A stretch of DNA of 39,776 nt, taken from the NCBI GenBank assembly GCA_002431845.1, contig DJEH01000074.1, forward strand, positions 1 through 39,776, in the 5' to 3' direction. Origin of the DNA: Prevotellaceae bacterium UBA5903. GTDB lineage: Bacteria > Bacteroidota > Bacteroidia > Bacteroidales > Bacteroidaceae. The notes beneath the pieces are model-generated. The model was not told the origin of the DNA. It saw nothing but the letters and a program-made list of their open reading frames with translations, and did not search any database. Position 1 is the first letter of the stretch. Each line of letters opens with the position of its first letter. Shown here in pieces: positions 8,901-16,964 of the stretch. Both the position numbers and the translations under genes were made by a program.

Positions 8901-10677
8901 CTTCGCCTTCTTGCGTATAATGTTGCGTATTGAAAGAGGTATAGTTGATGTATCGGCCTGTAAGTACATTTTGCAATTGGTAATAACCAGCTTTACTATC
9001 CACAGCTATCAACTTCCAATATTGTGCAAAGTTGCTATCGTCTTTGCTTTCAATAGTAAGGATATGGCTACTGGTGTTTTCGGTTATAACACCACCACTT
9101 GCCTCGCTACGAAGTTGTATGTACGTACCATTTTCAGTTGTTTTATAGGTGTTGTCGATTGAGCAGAACTTGTCAAGCACCTGGTCGTCGGTGAGTTCTA
9201 CGTTCTCAAATATCCAATTAGATCCAGCTCCACCTTCATCAGTAGTATTCACCGCCCAAGCCACAACTGTGGCATCAGCGGTCTTATAATGCAGTCCGTT
9301 GCCCGAAAAGTCGCTATTCTCGCCTATCTGTACTTTCGTTAGGTCATTAGGGTTCTGACGGATGTAGAAGGTTTTGCCACCTCCATCATTATTGTAGTTT
9401 AGATAGTTGCCAGTAGCATAGTTGCGTAGTAAATAGCCATTACCACTTGCTACGAGTACCCACACTTGGCGGTTGGCATCATCGCCACTAAGGAGGTATT
9501 CCATCGTAGTAGAGTTGGTCCCACCTGTGCGGTCTGTGATGTAACGGTTAGCTTGTCCGCTAGCCGTACGGCTAGTTTTTATGCGTACTTTTCCGTTGCT
9601 AAGTGGCTGATAATAGTTGGTTTGCTGTTGTTCTATAAAGTGCAGCACATCCTCGGGCAGTGTATACGATTTGAAACGCCACAAAGAGTTGCGATCTTTT
9701 GAACCATCAAAGGGAGTCCAACTATAAATTTCGCCTCCGTTTTGGTCGGTGTAGTTAAATCCTAAATTATCTGTTTCAAGAATGTCATAATAACCCGATG
9801 CATTAGCATTTTCGTGAATAGTAAATGCAGCCTCTTGCGTACCTGTTTGATAACACAAGTTCTTTGTATTGCGCAATTGTACGTAAGTGCCTGTATACAA
9901 ATTCTTTATAGCCACCTTGCCATTGCTCAGAGATACGAGTTTCCAATACGAAGCATAATTGTTAAGCACCGTGTCGGAAACCGAGTTTAATCGTCCATCT
10001 TTGTCGTAAATCACGTTTCCTGAAGGAGTAATAGTCGAAGCCGACTGATGGCTGTATATACGATAAATAGTTGTACCATCGGCAGTAGGTGTTACATAGT
10101 CGGCAGATGCTGTGATTTTGCCCGAAGAGTAGACCCTTTCAAAAGTCCATTCTGAACTAGAAAGGAAGTTTGTTTTTTGGTCGTTAGGGTAGTATCCTTG
10201 TATTTGATTAGCGTTGTAGTAGTTGTAGCTAATATTTGACGATGATGACGAAAGGATGTTATACCAATCGCCAGTAGTACCCGTGTTGGTGTTTTTCTTT
10301 AAATAAACAGACGATTCTGTAGTGGTGGTTGTAACGGGTGTATTCGTGTTGGTTAGTGGTGGCAAATATTTGCCTGTAGCCTTGTTCTTAACTTTGTAAA
10401 AGCCCTCATTGTTCGTATCGGCAGTAATAATCCATAGTTGTGTTTCATCACTATCATCTAAATCATTACATTTTGCCGTTCCGTCACTATCATAAAGATA
10501 GATTTTTGTAGGTGTGCTGTTTGACGTTGGATTGTTTCCTCCCACTTTAATGCGGTAGGTTTTTCCATCTTCAAAGGAGCTACTTGTCTGCGCCGTTGCT
10601 GCGAGCGAAACAAACAATAGCCCAATCATACCGAACAAGTGTGTTATCCACTTGCACCTGGACCATCCTTTTACCAT
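5914..10677 (-). CDS. Large secreted M60 (enhancin-type) zinc metallopeptidase with ricin-like repeats
   Basis: A 1587-residue exported protein. The signal peptide ends ...SLAATA with cleavage before Gln30. About residues 40-665 hold four blocks with the repeated pattern YRI....W.....gyY.l.N..TGkYl, resembling ricin-type carbohydrate-binding modules. The M60 domain follows, with the zinc motif HENGH at 995-999 and a third ligand candidate Glu1012 (HExxH-x12-E, within the M60 consensus). A beta-rich region follows, with a CLPFAIS segment near 1440, and the protein ends in a tail with YYDLTGRKV..GNIYIVKGQK. M60 enzymes, including Bacteroides examples, cleave mucin-type O-glycoproteins. Lectin-like modules fit binding to such substrates. 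The sialidase at 26 kb has the same tail type. It is probably at the cell surface or released. Confidence 0.9.
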   Translation of the reverse strand: MVKGWSRCKWITHLFGMIGLLFVSLAATAQTSSSFEDGKTYRIKVGGNNPTSNSTPTKIYLYDSDGTAKCNDLDDSDETQLWIITADTNNEGFYKVKNKATGKYLPPLTNTNTPVTTTTTESSVYLKKNTNTGTTGDWYNILSSSSSNISYNYYNANQIQGYYPNDQKTNFLSSSEWTFERVYSSGKITASADYVTPTADGTTIYRIYSHQSASTITPSGNVIYDKDGRLNSVSDTVLNNYASYWKLVSLSNGKVAIKNLYTGTYVQLRNTKNLCYQTGTQEAAFTIHENANASGYYDILETDNLGFNYTDQNGGEIYSWTPFDGSKDRNSLWRFKSYTLPEDVLHFIEQQQTNYYQPLSNGKVRIKTSRTASGQANRYITDRTGGTNSTTMEYLLSGDDANRQVWVLVASGNGYLLRNYATGNYLNYNNDGGGKTFYIRQNPNDLTKVQIGENSDFSGNGLHYKTADATVVAWAVNTTDEGGAGSNWIFENVELTDDQVLDKFCSIDNTYKTTENGTYIQLRSEASGGVITENTSSHILTIESKDDSNFAQYWKLIAVDSKAGYYQLQNVLTGRYINYTSFNTQHYTQEGEAKSGNNAGFYFEYVDDTRFIPRYGIHPANDMEHALHWSSGRLLTWKAYTHATGIAGSVWTLLKTNITEAQVAEAQQKYQNNNTEKANADTYYAAFKSFFTDAACTELADAYKGMTDNELTAALTAAGVASTTLQGIALKVKNNSWDKWEKIFRTREVAPYSSPETWQGILKFGYYYTHLSNPTGIWGATNNLMYIFVGNDIPDGASVRVRMVSATDSQGEDLGALKKGLNIINPTKSAALYLDYTVPTDGSASSKKLADFPNLAIHIEGGEVDGYFDATRKGIDTDDEWKEMVNDGLFSKPFVMMKGRRIIYQLNASLTKQYIPEKMREIVDFWDWMVDVEHSLMGIEEYKDRWNNVLGFYSCTYNYMFASSYGTYYNENTLSTILNYDTMAAGGGSLWGPAHENGHIHQSLINMIGCTEISNNLFSQVVVHLNGKTSTRLNGRKFWDIANEYAAGTSWHDYELWDRNLLYFKLYLYYQQEGYCPNFYPELFRSLRNDPLNHSKGSQSNPVPASEDFLKFAVKCCEVSGDDLSEFFRAFGFFVPFETRCIGDYGDYYTYCTQEMIDEAIAKMHKYSKPKGNILFIDNHIKHEPAIDHDGNLTGGLRTDYNDEDAVGKCGDVGSYSDYAPGKYASGYKYTKSNNTYTMSGEGAVGFKVYDNDGNLLYFSNQKSFVLPTSVVEKLGGSDPVIKAAQPDGTDITMPNSSATTYELKVYHADATTSDKAVTVYTDGTERTLPQLSINSIAYIVANEAQQSSLPTTLTEATNVVNGNDNTAQNVVLTDKQDFYAPTNFTAATLTYVRSNTAGYNSVCLPFAISSADFGEGAKIEQYNKAVEQNGSVSLYFKETESTLEAGTPCLVYCPETITSWNIVKHNVEVASYTTKTADSFGTLNGSYTNKTIGANNYKLNAAGTAFGVTTDKGSVTAFRCYLTPFGTTANAPRLLNVIHQQQPITAIESTMQNSTQDVQYYDLTGRKVMHPVKGNIYIVKGQKIIK

Positions 10678-10724
10678 TTTAATTTAGTTTTTATTTTGAT
10701 AAGTATTAGAATTTTTATTGGTTA

Positions 10725-10732
10725 CAAAAGTA
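10725..10732 (-). promoter_or_regulatory. -7 element upstream of the M60 gene
   Basis: TACTTTTG on the minus strand matches TAnnTTTG, 47 bp before the ATG. A clear TTG at the right distance is not visible; the corresponding region is occupied by the palindrome at 10745-10782. Confidence 0.5.
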
Positions 10733-10744
10733 GAAAATATAAAC

Positions 10745-10782
10745 AATATAAGCACATTTTTCGTAAAAAATGTGCTTATATT
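10745..10782. promoter_or_regulatory. Perfect 17-bp-arm palindrome between the glycosyltransferase and M60 genes
   Basis: AATATAAGCACATTTTT (10745-10761), loop CGTA, then the exact complement (10766-10782). It is 20 bp past the glycosyltransferase stop and just upstream of the M60 -7 element. It could be the terminator of the first gene (a T-run lies inside the stem) or an operator of the second, and the sequence does not decide. Confidence 0.6.
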
Positions 10783-10802
10783 CAAACATAATGTAACTAT
10801 TG

Positions 10803-11708
10803 CTATTCACTCTTTTTACTCTTTTGCAAAAGCATAAAGGTGCATAGTCTGTAGATGTTATAAACCTTAACACTGGGATGCGTTCCGAGCAGATTGCGCT
10901 TAATGAATGGGGAGAATATTTTATATCCCATTAAGATGGGATACATTAAGTGCCATCTCTCTATTCGTTTTACCCATATAAGGATATTGGTGTATTCGTC
11001 CATCTCGTCAGAGAGCGAGAACAACGTGCGTATACCCTCATCAGTCTTTTTTAAGAACACATCGTTAGGTTCAAAGTCATCAACTGCAACAGGGTTTTCT
11101 ATATGTGTAACAGGGATGTTAGCTGTTTTCAGACATCGGCCAAATAAAACGTCTTCATATCCATAGTGCACAATTCTGCTGTCAAACTTATGTTTGAGCA
11201 TAAGTTGCTTTGTTACCAGGAAATTACTTGTTCTAAAGCCTTGATAAGGCGATAGGCTTCGGCGTTCTACACTAAACTTTGGTTCGCACGATACTTCGTA
11301 TTGATAGCGCAGATTGCATGTAGCCAACTCTTCAGAAGGTTGTATGCACACACCACCATATACGATGTCTTTATCCTCGCACTTTAAGTATTTTGATAGA
11401 TAGTCATCGCTTACTAGTTGCACATCACTATCTAAAAACAATAGGTATGCGTACTTAGCTTTTTCAGCCAAGAGGTTGCGTATAGAGGCGCGCCCAATGT
11501 TTGTAGGCAATTCCTCAATGCGGCAGTTGTCCCACTTTGCTATTATGCGATTGGCTTTCTTTGTTCTTTCATCGGTCGATGCATCGTCCACTACTAACAC
11601 CTCATACTGCAGACCGTTCACACTGTCGGCTTGCTTTTTTAGTGACTGCACCAAGTGAGTACAGTCTCTGTTAAAGGTTGGTATTAAAATGGAGAGCGTA
11701 GTTATCAT
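10803..11708 (-). CDS. Family 2 glycosyltransferase
   Basis: A 301-residue GT-A fold glycosyltransferase. The N-terminal nucleotide-sugar-binding pattern is clear: ILIPTFNRD at the start, VVDDASTD near residue 40, IGRASIRNLLAEKA near 75 and the metal-binding LFLDSDVQ near 92-97. Residues 150-220 hold an acceptor-side region (YGYEDVLFGRCL, the ED motif of many GT2 enzymes). There are no membrane segments, so it is probably a cytoplasmic enzyme working at the membrane face on cell-surface polysaccharide or lipooligosaccharide. The donor and acceptor cannot be told. It stands alone, without other polysaccharide genes. Its -7 element lies so close to the ATG that the mRNA may have almost no leader. 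Confidence 0.88.
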   Translation of the reverse strand: MITTLSILIPTFNRDCTHLVQSLKKQADSVNGLQYEVLVVDDASTDERTKKANRIIAKWDNCRIEELPTNIGRASIRNLLAEKAKYAYLLFLDSDVQLVSDDYLSKYLKCEDKDIVYGGVCIQPSEELATCNLRYQYEVSCEPKFSVERRSLSPYQGFRTSNFLVTKQLMLKHKFDSRIVHYGYEDVLFGRCLKTANIPVTHIENPVAVDDFEPNDVFLKKTDEGIRTLFSLSDEMDEYTNILIWVKRIERWHLMYPILMGYKIFSPFIKRNLLGTHPSVKVYNIYRLCTFMLLQKSKKSE

Positions 11709-11712
11709 ATTG

Positions 11713-11720
11713 CAAAGGTA
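11713..11720 (-). promoter_or_regulatory. -7 element directly before the glycosyltransferase ATG
   Basis: TACCTTTG on the minus strand ends 4 bases before the ATG (11708). The predicted transcription start is at or next to the start codon. No good TTG is seen 19-20 bp upstream. Confidence 0.5.
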
Positions 11721-11803
11721 GTAAAAATATTGTGGCTTTTACTTCATACGTATTCAAAAGTGTTGTAAAAGTTTTCCGCAACTACTTATTTCCTATAAAC
11801 GCT

Positions 11804-11853
11804 AAAAAAGTCTGTTTATTGCATAATTGCTCAAAATTTATGCAACAAACAGA
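11804..11853 (-). terminator. Terminator of the CoA-transferase gene
   Basis: TCTGTTTATTGCATAA (11811-11826) pairs with TTATGCAACAAACAGA (11838-11853) with one G-U. A T-run follows on the minus strand (11804-11809 in reverse). It is 33 bp after the stop of the CoA-transferase. Confidence 0.8.
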
Positions 11854-11886
11854 GCTTATTTATGTTTTTTTCTATCCTTAAATATA

Positions 11887-13401
11887 TTAGTCTACGATAT
11901 ACTCGCTCCAGTTTACCAAGCGCATATCTCCCTTACGCCTATAGGTGTCGTGCATGGCAAATGCCGCAGGCAAGATGTGGTGTGTATGTCCGCCATAAGC
12001 GCCTGCCAAGCGCATGTATTCGCGCAATATAGGGCGATAGTCGGGGTGTGCAATAGCTATGATAGCCTCAGCTTTTTCGAGTGCCGATTTGTTTCGAAGG
12101 TCTGCCACACCATATTCCGTTACGATGGCATCAACATAGTGTTCTGTGTGGTCTACATGCGAGCAGAAAGGCACAATACTGCTTATCTTACCATCTTTGG
12201 CTGTAGAACCACACGTAAATGTAGCAAGCATGGCGTTGCACGTAAAGTCGCACGATCCACCCACACCATTCAGCATTTTTGTACCACTAACCTTTGTCGA
12301 ATTGACATGGCCATATATATCCACCTCTACTGCTGTGTTGAGCGAACAAACGCCAAGACGTGCAATGATTTCGGGGCAATTAGAAATTTCGGAGGGTCGC
12401 AACAAGAGGCGTCCTCTGTAGTCGTTGATGTTTTTATAAAGGTCTTGCAAGTGTTCTGGACTGAGCGTGAGCGCCCCTGTTGAGGCTGCCATTACGCGTC
12501 CTTCCTTAATAAGTCTCATGGGTTCTTCTTGCAATACCTCGGTGTAAATTGAAAAGTTTGGCACTTCCTCCGATTCGCCCAATGCGCCCATCACTGCGTT
12601 AGCACCACTACCCACACCACTTTGTAATATGAGTTTGTTACGAAATATATAGCCCTTTTTCATGTTCCACACCAAGAAGTCGGCTGTATGTCGGCCGATA
12701 GCTTGCGTGATACTGTTGCCTGGGTTCATGGCACGTGCTTCATCGGGCAAGTGGGTCATGACAATGCCTTTTACGTGTTCGGGCGACACCTCTATATAGG
12801 GCAAGCCAATGATTTCGATAGGTTGAGTAATGCGTATAGGAGCCCGAAACCAAGGGTCTTCAATCTCGTAGATGTCGTGCATGCCAATGATGCGCGTGCT
12901 GTGCCAAGTGTTCAACTCTATAAATACGCCCTTTTGTGCCAAGCGGCAAATGGTAGGTGCAATGCCTATACCAGCAGTTAGGTAAATGCGCAGTTTGCCT
13001 CTAACCTCTTGCACATCGCATGCCTCAATGATGCCCCACGTTATCTTTCCAGTTAGCCCTGTTCGTAAGTTTGTAGCATTGTCCGAAAGGTTCAAATCTG
13101 TATATCTCACTCTGCCAGAGTTGTATGCTTTGCGCATTTCGGGGTTTACGCTAAAGGGCAAACGGCGGTCTACTGCATCGGCTGCAGCTAATTCGCCGTC
13201 GCAACTGGCACCAATTGATGCCCCCGTCACCACGTCTACCTTAAAGGGTTTACCCTCCTCGTGTAGTTTGCGTGCACGCGCTGCCAAAGCGGGCGTAATT
13301 ACCTTGGGCGAGCCTGCAGGACCAAATCCTCCCACTGCCAACAAGTCGCCGTTGTTTATCATTGAAGCTGCCTCGGCAGCCGTTATTTCGGGTACAATCA
13401 T
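11887..13401 (-). CDS. Acetyl-CoA hydrolase/transferase family succinate (acyl) CoA-transferase
   Basis: A 504-residue class I CoA-transferase of the acetyl-CoA hydrolase/Cat1/AarC group. These enzymes move CoA between carboxylates such as succinate, acetate and propionate through a glutamyl-CoA intermediate. The catalytic Glu is Glu288 in SIYTEVLQ, and the preceding glycine-rich segment GVGSGANAVMGAL (262-274) and later VTEYGVADLR match the group. The N-terminus GDLLAVGGFGPAGSPKV is also typical. In propionate- or acetate-forming Bacteroidota such an enzyme closes fermentation from succinyl- or propionyl-CoA. The exact acyl pair cannot be read. It is a single-gene unit with its own -7 element and terminator. 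Confidence 0.92.
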   Translation of the reverse strand: MIVPEITAAEAASMINNGDLLAVGGFGPAGSPKVITPALAARARKLHEEGKPFKVDVVTGASIGASCDGELAAADAVDRRLPFSVNPEMRKAYNSGRVRYTDLNLSDNATNLRTGLTGKITWGIIEACDVQEVRGKLRIYLTAGIGIAPTICRLAQKGVFIELNTWHSTRIIGMHDIYEIEDPWFRAPIRITQPIEIIGLPYIEVSPEHVKGIVMTHLPDEARAMNPGNSITQAIGRHTADFLVWNMKKGYIFRNKLILQSGVGSGANAVMGALGESEEVPNFSIYTEVLQEEPMRLIKEGRVMAASTGALTLSPEHLQDLYKNINDYRGRLLLRPSEISNCPEIIARLGVCSLNTAVEVDIYGHVNSTKVSGTKMLNGVGGSCDFTCNAMLATFTCGSTAKDGKISSIVPFCSHVDHTEHYVDAIVTEYGVADLRNKSALEKAEAIIAIAHPDYRPILREYMRLAGAYGGHTHHILPAAFAMHDTYRRKGDMRLVNWSEYIVD

Positions 13402-13427
13402 GTGTTGTATTGTTATTTAAAATTGTG

Positions 13428-13435
13428 CAAATATA
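13428..13435 (-). promoter_or_regulatory. -7 element of the CoA-transferase gene
   Basis: TATATTTG on the minus strand, 26 bp before the ATG. A TTTG occurs upstream but at 16 bp rather than 19-20, so only the -7 match is secure. Confidence 0.5.
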
Positions 13436-13693
13436 CTAAATTCTATGCACACAAAGGTTGTATATATACATCATTTAGGCTTTATTGTATAATTATGCCA
13501 CATAAAATATGCATTCCATCTCTACCTGTTTTTTTATACAAGCAATTGATGATTGATCATAATGACAAATTTATTATAGTAGAGCCAAACACAAATAGAA
13601 CATACACACTATTACGCTATATTTTGCTCACTCCGCATACTAATACGCTTATTTTGCAGCAAAAAAGGCACAAAATCATTAAGTTTCAGGGTA
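13436..13693. other. Gene-free stretch between divergent promoters
   Basis: This AT-rich DNA lies between the CoA-transferase and lipoprotein promoters. A 69-codon plus-strand frame (from 13495) runs through it, but its composition looks random and it has no promoter. I see no repeat or RNA gene. Confidence 0.5.
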
Positions 13694-13729
13694 TTCTGTT
13701 GTAGAGTAACAGAACAATTTTTATCTTTG
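13694..13729 (+). promoter_or_regulatory. Promoter with overlapping dyad for the 402-residue lipoprotein
   Basis: TTG (13699-13701), 20 bp, TATCTTTG (13722-13729). The inverted repeat TTCTGTT-N7-AACAGAA (13694-13714) covers the -33 element and could be an operator. The predicted leader is about 65 nt. Confidence 0.7.
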
Positions 13730-13799
13730 CAAATTAAAAGCACAATACTTTTTATTAAAGTGTTTTCTATATAGAGTAAAATTAAAAATAAATTTGGAT

Positions 13800-15008
13800 A
13801 TGAAAAAGTTAGCTTTATTTGTGATGTCGGCACTATGCTTGGCATCATGTAGCGACGAGTCGGGCATAATTAATGGTGGCAACACCAACACCGACCCTAC
13901 AGAAACTCGCGCTACACAAGTTTATGTACAAGGCAAAGAACTCACCTACAATAGTTCAACACGTGCCACTAAGAGTTATACACGTGCTGCCGAAGTAAGC
14001 GAAAATACTGTTCCTGCGCACTTCTTCTTGCGCATAGACAACCGCATTCCATCTATCGAAGGTCACAGCATTGCAGCATCGCAATATCTGCCTCAGCAGT
14101 TTAAAGGTAGCAAGGATTTGTCGCTCATATCTTCTGCAAATGCAGGCATAGTAAACCTTGAATATGCTTACACCACTGATGGTGCTCAGTATCCTATTAC
14201 ACGCTATCTTTTCGACACTACAGGCAAGGAAACCAAGAAGGTTCTTGTTGAAGAACCCGACCTTTACACCTTGCTTCATGCCAATCAAAATACCGATTAC
14301 ACAAGCCTTATCAATGCGCTCAACCTTGATAGTTGCAAGGTTATTTGGTACATTGTTAAAGAGGGCGAACGCAATGGTTGGCACGTTGATGGTGTGCTCA
14401 CAATGAAGAGCACAAAGGATGTATCAGAAATTCCTGGCATGAACATAAAGGATGAGAACAAAAACCTTGACAACGCTGCCGACAAGCCTTCGCTCCCCGA
14501 AGAGGTGGTATCGGGCAACGGCAATGTTGAGGTAGACATTCACCAACAGCTCCACCAAGATTGGGACGAAGTGAAAACCTCTATCCACGTTCGCGACCTT
14601 GTAGACGAGGTAAAGGTTGAAATTCCACTTGAGAAGTCAAACGTTGCCGAAGCCGACGACTTTGCAATTCGCACTTACGACTACGACCTCGAGAGCAAGG
14701 TGTTCCTTAATGGCAAGGAATATGTGCTTAACGACAACAATCCTATCAAGATTGCAGTTGAACATCAAGCTGATAAGGTGGTTATCACCATCTCGGCCAT
14801 CAGCCACGACTATATCACAGCTCTGCGCCAGGCCTATGGCGATGGTGTAACAGTTGAGGTTCACACTTATCCTACAAACCTCAGTAAGTCTGAAATCTTC
14901 GACAGAGTAAAGGCTTCAACCGTTTCTGTTATACCTGCAAGTTACGATAGTAGCAAGATTATTGTTCACAGAACAAAGTATGCTGAAACCGAAACTGCTG
15001 CAGAATAA
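13800..15008 (+). CDS. Lipoprotein of unknown function, probably surface-exposed
   Basis: 402 residues from the ATG at 13800. An in-frame TTG two codons upstream is less likely, because MKKL is a normal lipoprotein start. The lipobox is LASC with Cys17, followed by Ser-Asp-Glu. Acidic residues right after the Cys resemble the lipoprotein export signal of Bacteroidota, which suggests display on the cell surface. A Thr/Asn-rich linker follows, then a mixed alpha/beta body (FFLRIDNRIPSIEGHSI, VIWYIVKEGERNGWHVDGVLTM). The C-terminal half has alternating strands (VKVEIPLEKSNV, VFLNGKEYVLNDNNPI) that look like an immunoglobulin-like fold. I do not recognise the family. It is a single-gene unit with its own promoter and a terminator shared with the convergent kinase gene. 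Confidence 0.85.
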   Translation: MKKLALFVMSALCLASCSDESGIINGGNTNTDPTETRATQVYVQGKELTYNSSTRATKSYTRAAEVSENTVPAHFFLRIDNRIPSIEGHSIAASQYLPQQFKGSKDLSLISSANAGIVNLEYAYTTDGAQYPITRYLFDTTGKETKKVLVEEPDLYTLLHANQNTDYTSLINALNLDSCKVIWYIVKEGERNGWHVDGVLTMKSTKDVSEIPGMNIKDENKNLDNAADKPSLPEEVVSGNGNVEVDIHQQLHQDWDEVKTSIHVRDLVDEVKVEIPLEKSNVAEADDFAIRTYDYDLESKVFLNGKEYVLNDNNPIKIAVEHQADKVVITISAISHDYITALRQAYGDGVTVEVHTYPTNLSKSEIFDRVKASTVSVIPASYDSSKIIVHRTKYAETETAAE

Positions 15009-15033
15009 GCACAAAAACTATTTATAAAATAAT

Positions 15034-15088
15034 GGGCGACCACGACTCGCTACGCCTTGCGTAGTAAAATCGTGGTCGCCCTATTTTT
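15034..15088. terminator. Bidirectional terminator between convergent genes
   Basis: GGGCGACCACGA (15034-15045) pairs with its exact complement at 15070-15081, with a second short stem (CTACG/CGTAG) inside. A T-run follows on the plus strand (15084-15088), and an A/T-rich tract lies on the other side. It is 25 bp after one stop and 17 bp after the other. Confidence 0.9.
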
Positions 15089-15098
15089 GTGTAATTAG

Positions 15099-16766
15099 TT
15101 AGTACTTAAATGTGCTTCCACCCAAGAACTCACGCAAGAGCGAAGTAGGGGGCAAGCCGCGAGTTGATATTGGCTTAAGATAGCTCAAAAACTTGCGCAA
15201 ACGGTATGCCTCAGAGTATTCGGGCACGTTTTCGGGCACATCCTCAAGTAGCGGTAAGGCTTGTTCGCGAAGAGCTGCCAACTCAAAGAGTAGGGCAGTA
15301 TTTACCATTTCGTCGGCCTCTTCTTGATAAGGGAATATCCATCTTTCTTCGCCGCGTCGCACCGAAGGCCATTGTGCTATGGTTTCTTGCGCAGAGCGTG
15401 CACGATACTTATAGTCGCGCACTATGCGTCGGAGCAGGCGGTTGTCGGTTGTTGGTATGTAGTTGTGGTCGTCGAGCAAGATGGTGGTTAGTGCCGAAGC
15501 GTAAATCTTAAACTTGTGTTTAGGCTCCACGCCTTCGGTTAGTTTAGGATTAAGCGCATGTATGCCCTCAAGTATCAGTACATCATGCTCGCCCAAGCGG
15601 TAACGGTGGCCACTGGGCACGCTCTTTCCAGATGCAAAATCGTAGTGAGGAGTCTCCACTTCCTCGCCCTTAATCAATGCATTGATTTGGCTTGTGAGCA
15701 AAGGTATGTTCATAGCATCAATATGCTCAAAGTCGTAGTTGCCATCGGCATCGCGCGGCGTGTGTATGCGATCCACAAAGTAGTCGTCGCTCGAGATGGG
15801 CAAAGGCCTTAATCCACAAGCCATAAGTTGCACACTAAGGCGTTTGGCAAATGTGGTTTTACCGCTCGACGATGGGCCTGCTATCAACACCACCTTAATA
15901 TCGGGGTTTTGGGCTATGCGGTCGGCAAGACGCGAAATTTTTTTCTCCTGCAAGGCCTCGCTCACGTTGATAAGTTGGTTGGTATATCCATGGCTACAAG
16001 CGGCATTAAACTCGCCAATAGTGCTCACACCAAGTATTTCGTTCCATTGGTGTTGCTCTCTAAACACCTCAAACATTTTTCTCTGTTCTACCATTGGTTT
16101 TAGCTGGTCGGGATGTTTTGAGTCGGGAATACGTAGCAGTATGCCTTCGGCAAAGAGCATGAGGTCGAACAAGTAAAGTTGCGAGGTATTGATGAGCAAC
16201 GAGCCATAAAAATAGTCGGCCGTATCGTCAAGTGTATAGTAGGTGGTATAGAGTTTGCCAAGTCCCTCAAGCAGTTGTGCCTTGCTCTCAAGCCCATCGT
16301 TGCGAAAACGCTCAATGGCTTGTTCCGTAGGGCATGTTATGCGATGAAATGGCATGTTGGCTTCTACTATCTGCTGCATACGTTCCTTAAGTTTGTCCAC
16401 CACTCCCTGGTTTACAGGTCCTTCGAGTGTATCAAGCCTACAGTAGTAGCCATTCGATACGGGTGTGTCAATGCGTAGGCGTGCTTTAGGTCCGTAAACA
16501 TCGCGCACAGCCTTGTAGAGCACAAAAAATAGCGAACGCGTGTAGGTGCGTAACCCTGAAGACGAAGTGATGTCAAGAAATTCAATATCCTTGTTGTTGA
16601 ACAGCGTAAAGTGCAGCCCCTCCACCTTGTTATTCACCTTGGCACTGGTAGCTCCGTAGGGCATCTGCAAGTCGAGCATCTCGTACACCTCTTCAAGGTT
16701 AAAGCCTATTGGCACCTTGTGGGTGCGTCCCGTGTTTTTACAACGTATGCTTATATTCTTTCCCAT
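15099..16766 (-). CDS. Uridine-kinase-like nucleoside kinase with ThrRS-like N-terminal domains
   Basis: 555 residues from the ATG at 16766 (MGKNISIRCK). An upstream in-frame ATG at 16961 would add 65 residues that run through the predicted promoter, so I reject it. Residues 1-65 resemble a TGS domain. Residues about 70-215 resemble the second additional (editing-like) domain of threonyl-tRNA synthetase (LYKAVRDVYG, NGYYCRL, PFHRITCPTEQA). Residues 290-500 are a P-loop kinase of the uridine kinase/phosphoribulokinase type, with Walker A GPSSSGKTT (297-305) and a substrate region ISSDDYFVDR. This architecture is known across Bacteroidota and Firmicutes as a nucleoside kinase family. Its natural substrate is not obvious. 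It ends 17 bp from the bidirectional terminator. Confidence 0.88.
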   Translation of the reverse strand: MGKNISIRCKNTGRTHKVPIGFNLEEVYEMLDLQMPYGATSAKVNNKVEGLHFTLFNNKDIEFLDITSSSGLRTYTRSLFFVLYKAVRDVYGPKARLRIDTPVSNGYYCRLDTLEGPVNQGVVDKLKERMQQIVEANMPFHRITCPTEQAIERFRNDGLESKAQLLEGLGKLYTTYYTLDDTADYFYGSLLINTSQLYLFDLMLFAEGILLRIPDSKHPDQLKPMVEQRKMFEVFREQHQWNEILGVSTIGEFNAACSHGYTNQLINVSEALQEKKISRLADRIAQNPDIKVVLIAGPSSSGKTTFAKRLSVQLMACGLRPLPISSDDYFVDRIHTPRDADGNYDFEHIDAMNIPLLTSQINALIKGEEVETPHYDFASGKSVPSGHRYRLGEHDVLILEGIHALNPKLTEGVEPKHKFKIYASALTTILLDDHNYIPTTDNRLLRRIVRDYKYRARSAQETIAQWPSVRRGEERWIFPYQEEADEMVNTALLFELAALREQALPLLEDVPENVPEYSEAYRLRKFLSYLKPISTRGLPPTSLLREFLGGSTFKY

Positions 16767-16829
16767 GTTATGTTTCGTTTTAATCTTAATGTATCGTGCA
16801 AAAAAATTATATTGCAACGAATGTTTTGC

Positions 16830-16837
16830 CAAATATA
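16830..16837 (-). promoter_or_regulatory. -7 element of the kinase gene
   Basis: TATATTTG on the minus strand, 63 bp before the chosen ATG. A TTG lies 16 bp upstream, short of the usual 19-20. Confidence 0.5.
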
Positions 16838-16930
16838 CATTTTTCTCGGCTAACAATATGTTAAGACTTTGTGAAAAGATATTTTGCATGTAATTTGGCA
16901 CAGAAGTTCCGATTTTCGGAATACAAATAA

Positions 16931-16951
16931 GGAGGCTTAAAAGCCACCTCC
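16931..16951. other. Short GC-rich hairpin beside repeat element B
   Basis: GGAGGCTT pairs with the region AAGCCACCTCC with one bulged base. It sits between the kinase promoter and repeat element B. The role is unclear. Confidence 0.45.
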
Positions 16952-16964
16952 ATACATCCATAAA

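Noticed and set aside
10803..11708. Glycosyltransferase as part of a capsule or O-antigen cluster
   Set aside because: No other polysaccharide genes within the window; neighbours are M60 and CoA-transferase.
13495..13704. A 69-codon plus-strand frame between the CoA-transferase and lipoprotein genes
   Set aside because: No promoter, no recognisable pattern, and it ends at the lipoprotein promoter; composition looks like translated AT-rich spacer.
16767..16961. N-terminal extension of the kinase gene to an upstream ATG
   Set aside because: It would cross the predicted promoter and adds 65 residues with no similarity to the TGS-type start; MGKNISIRCK is the natural N-terminus.
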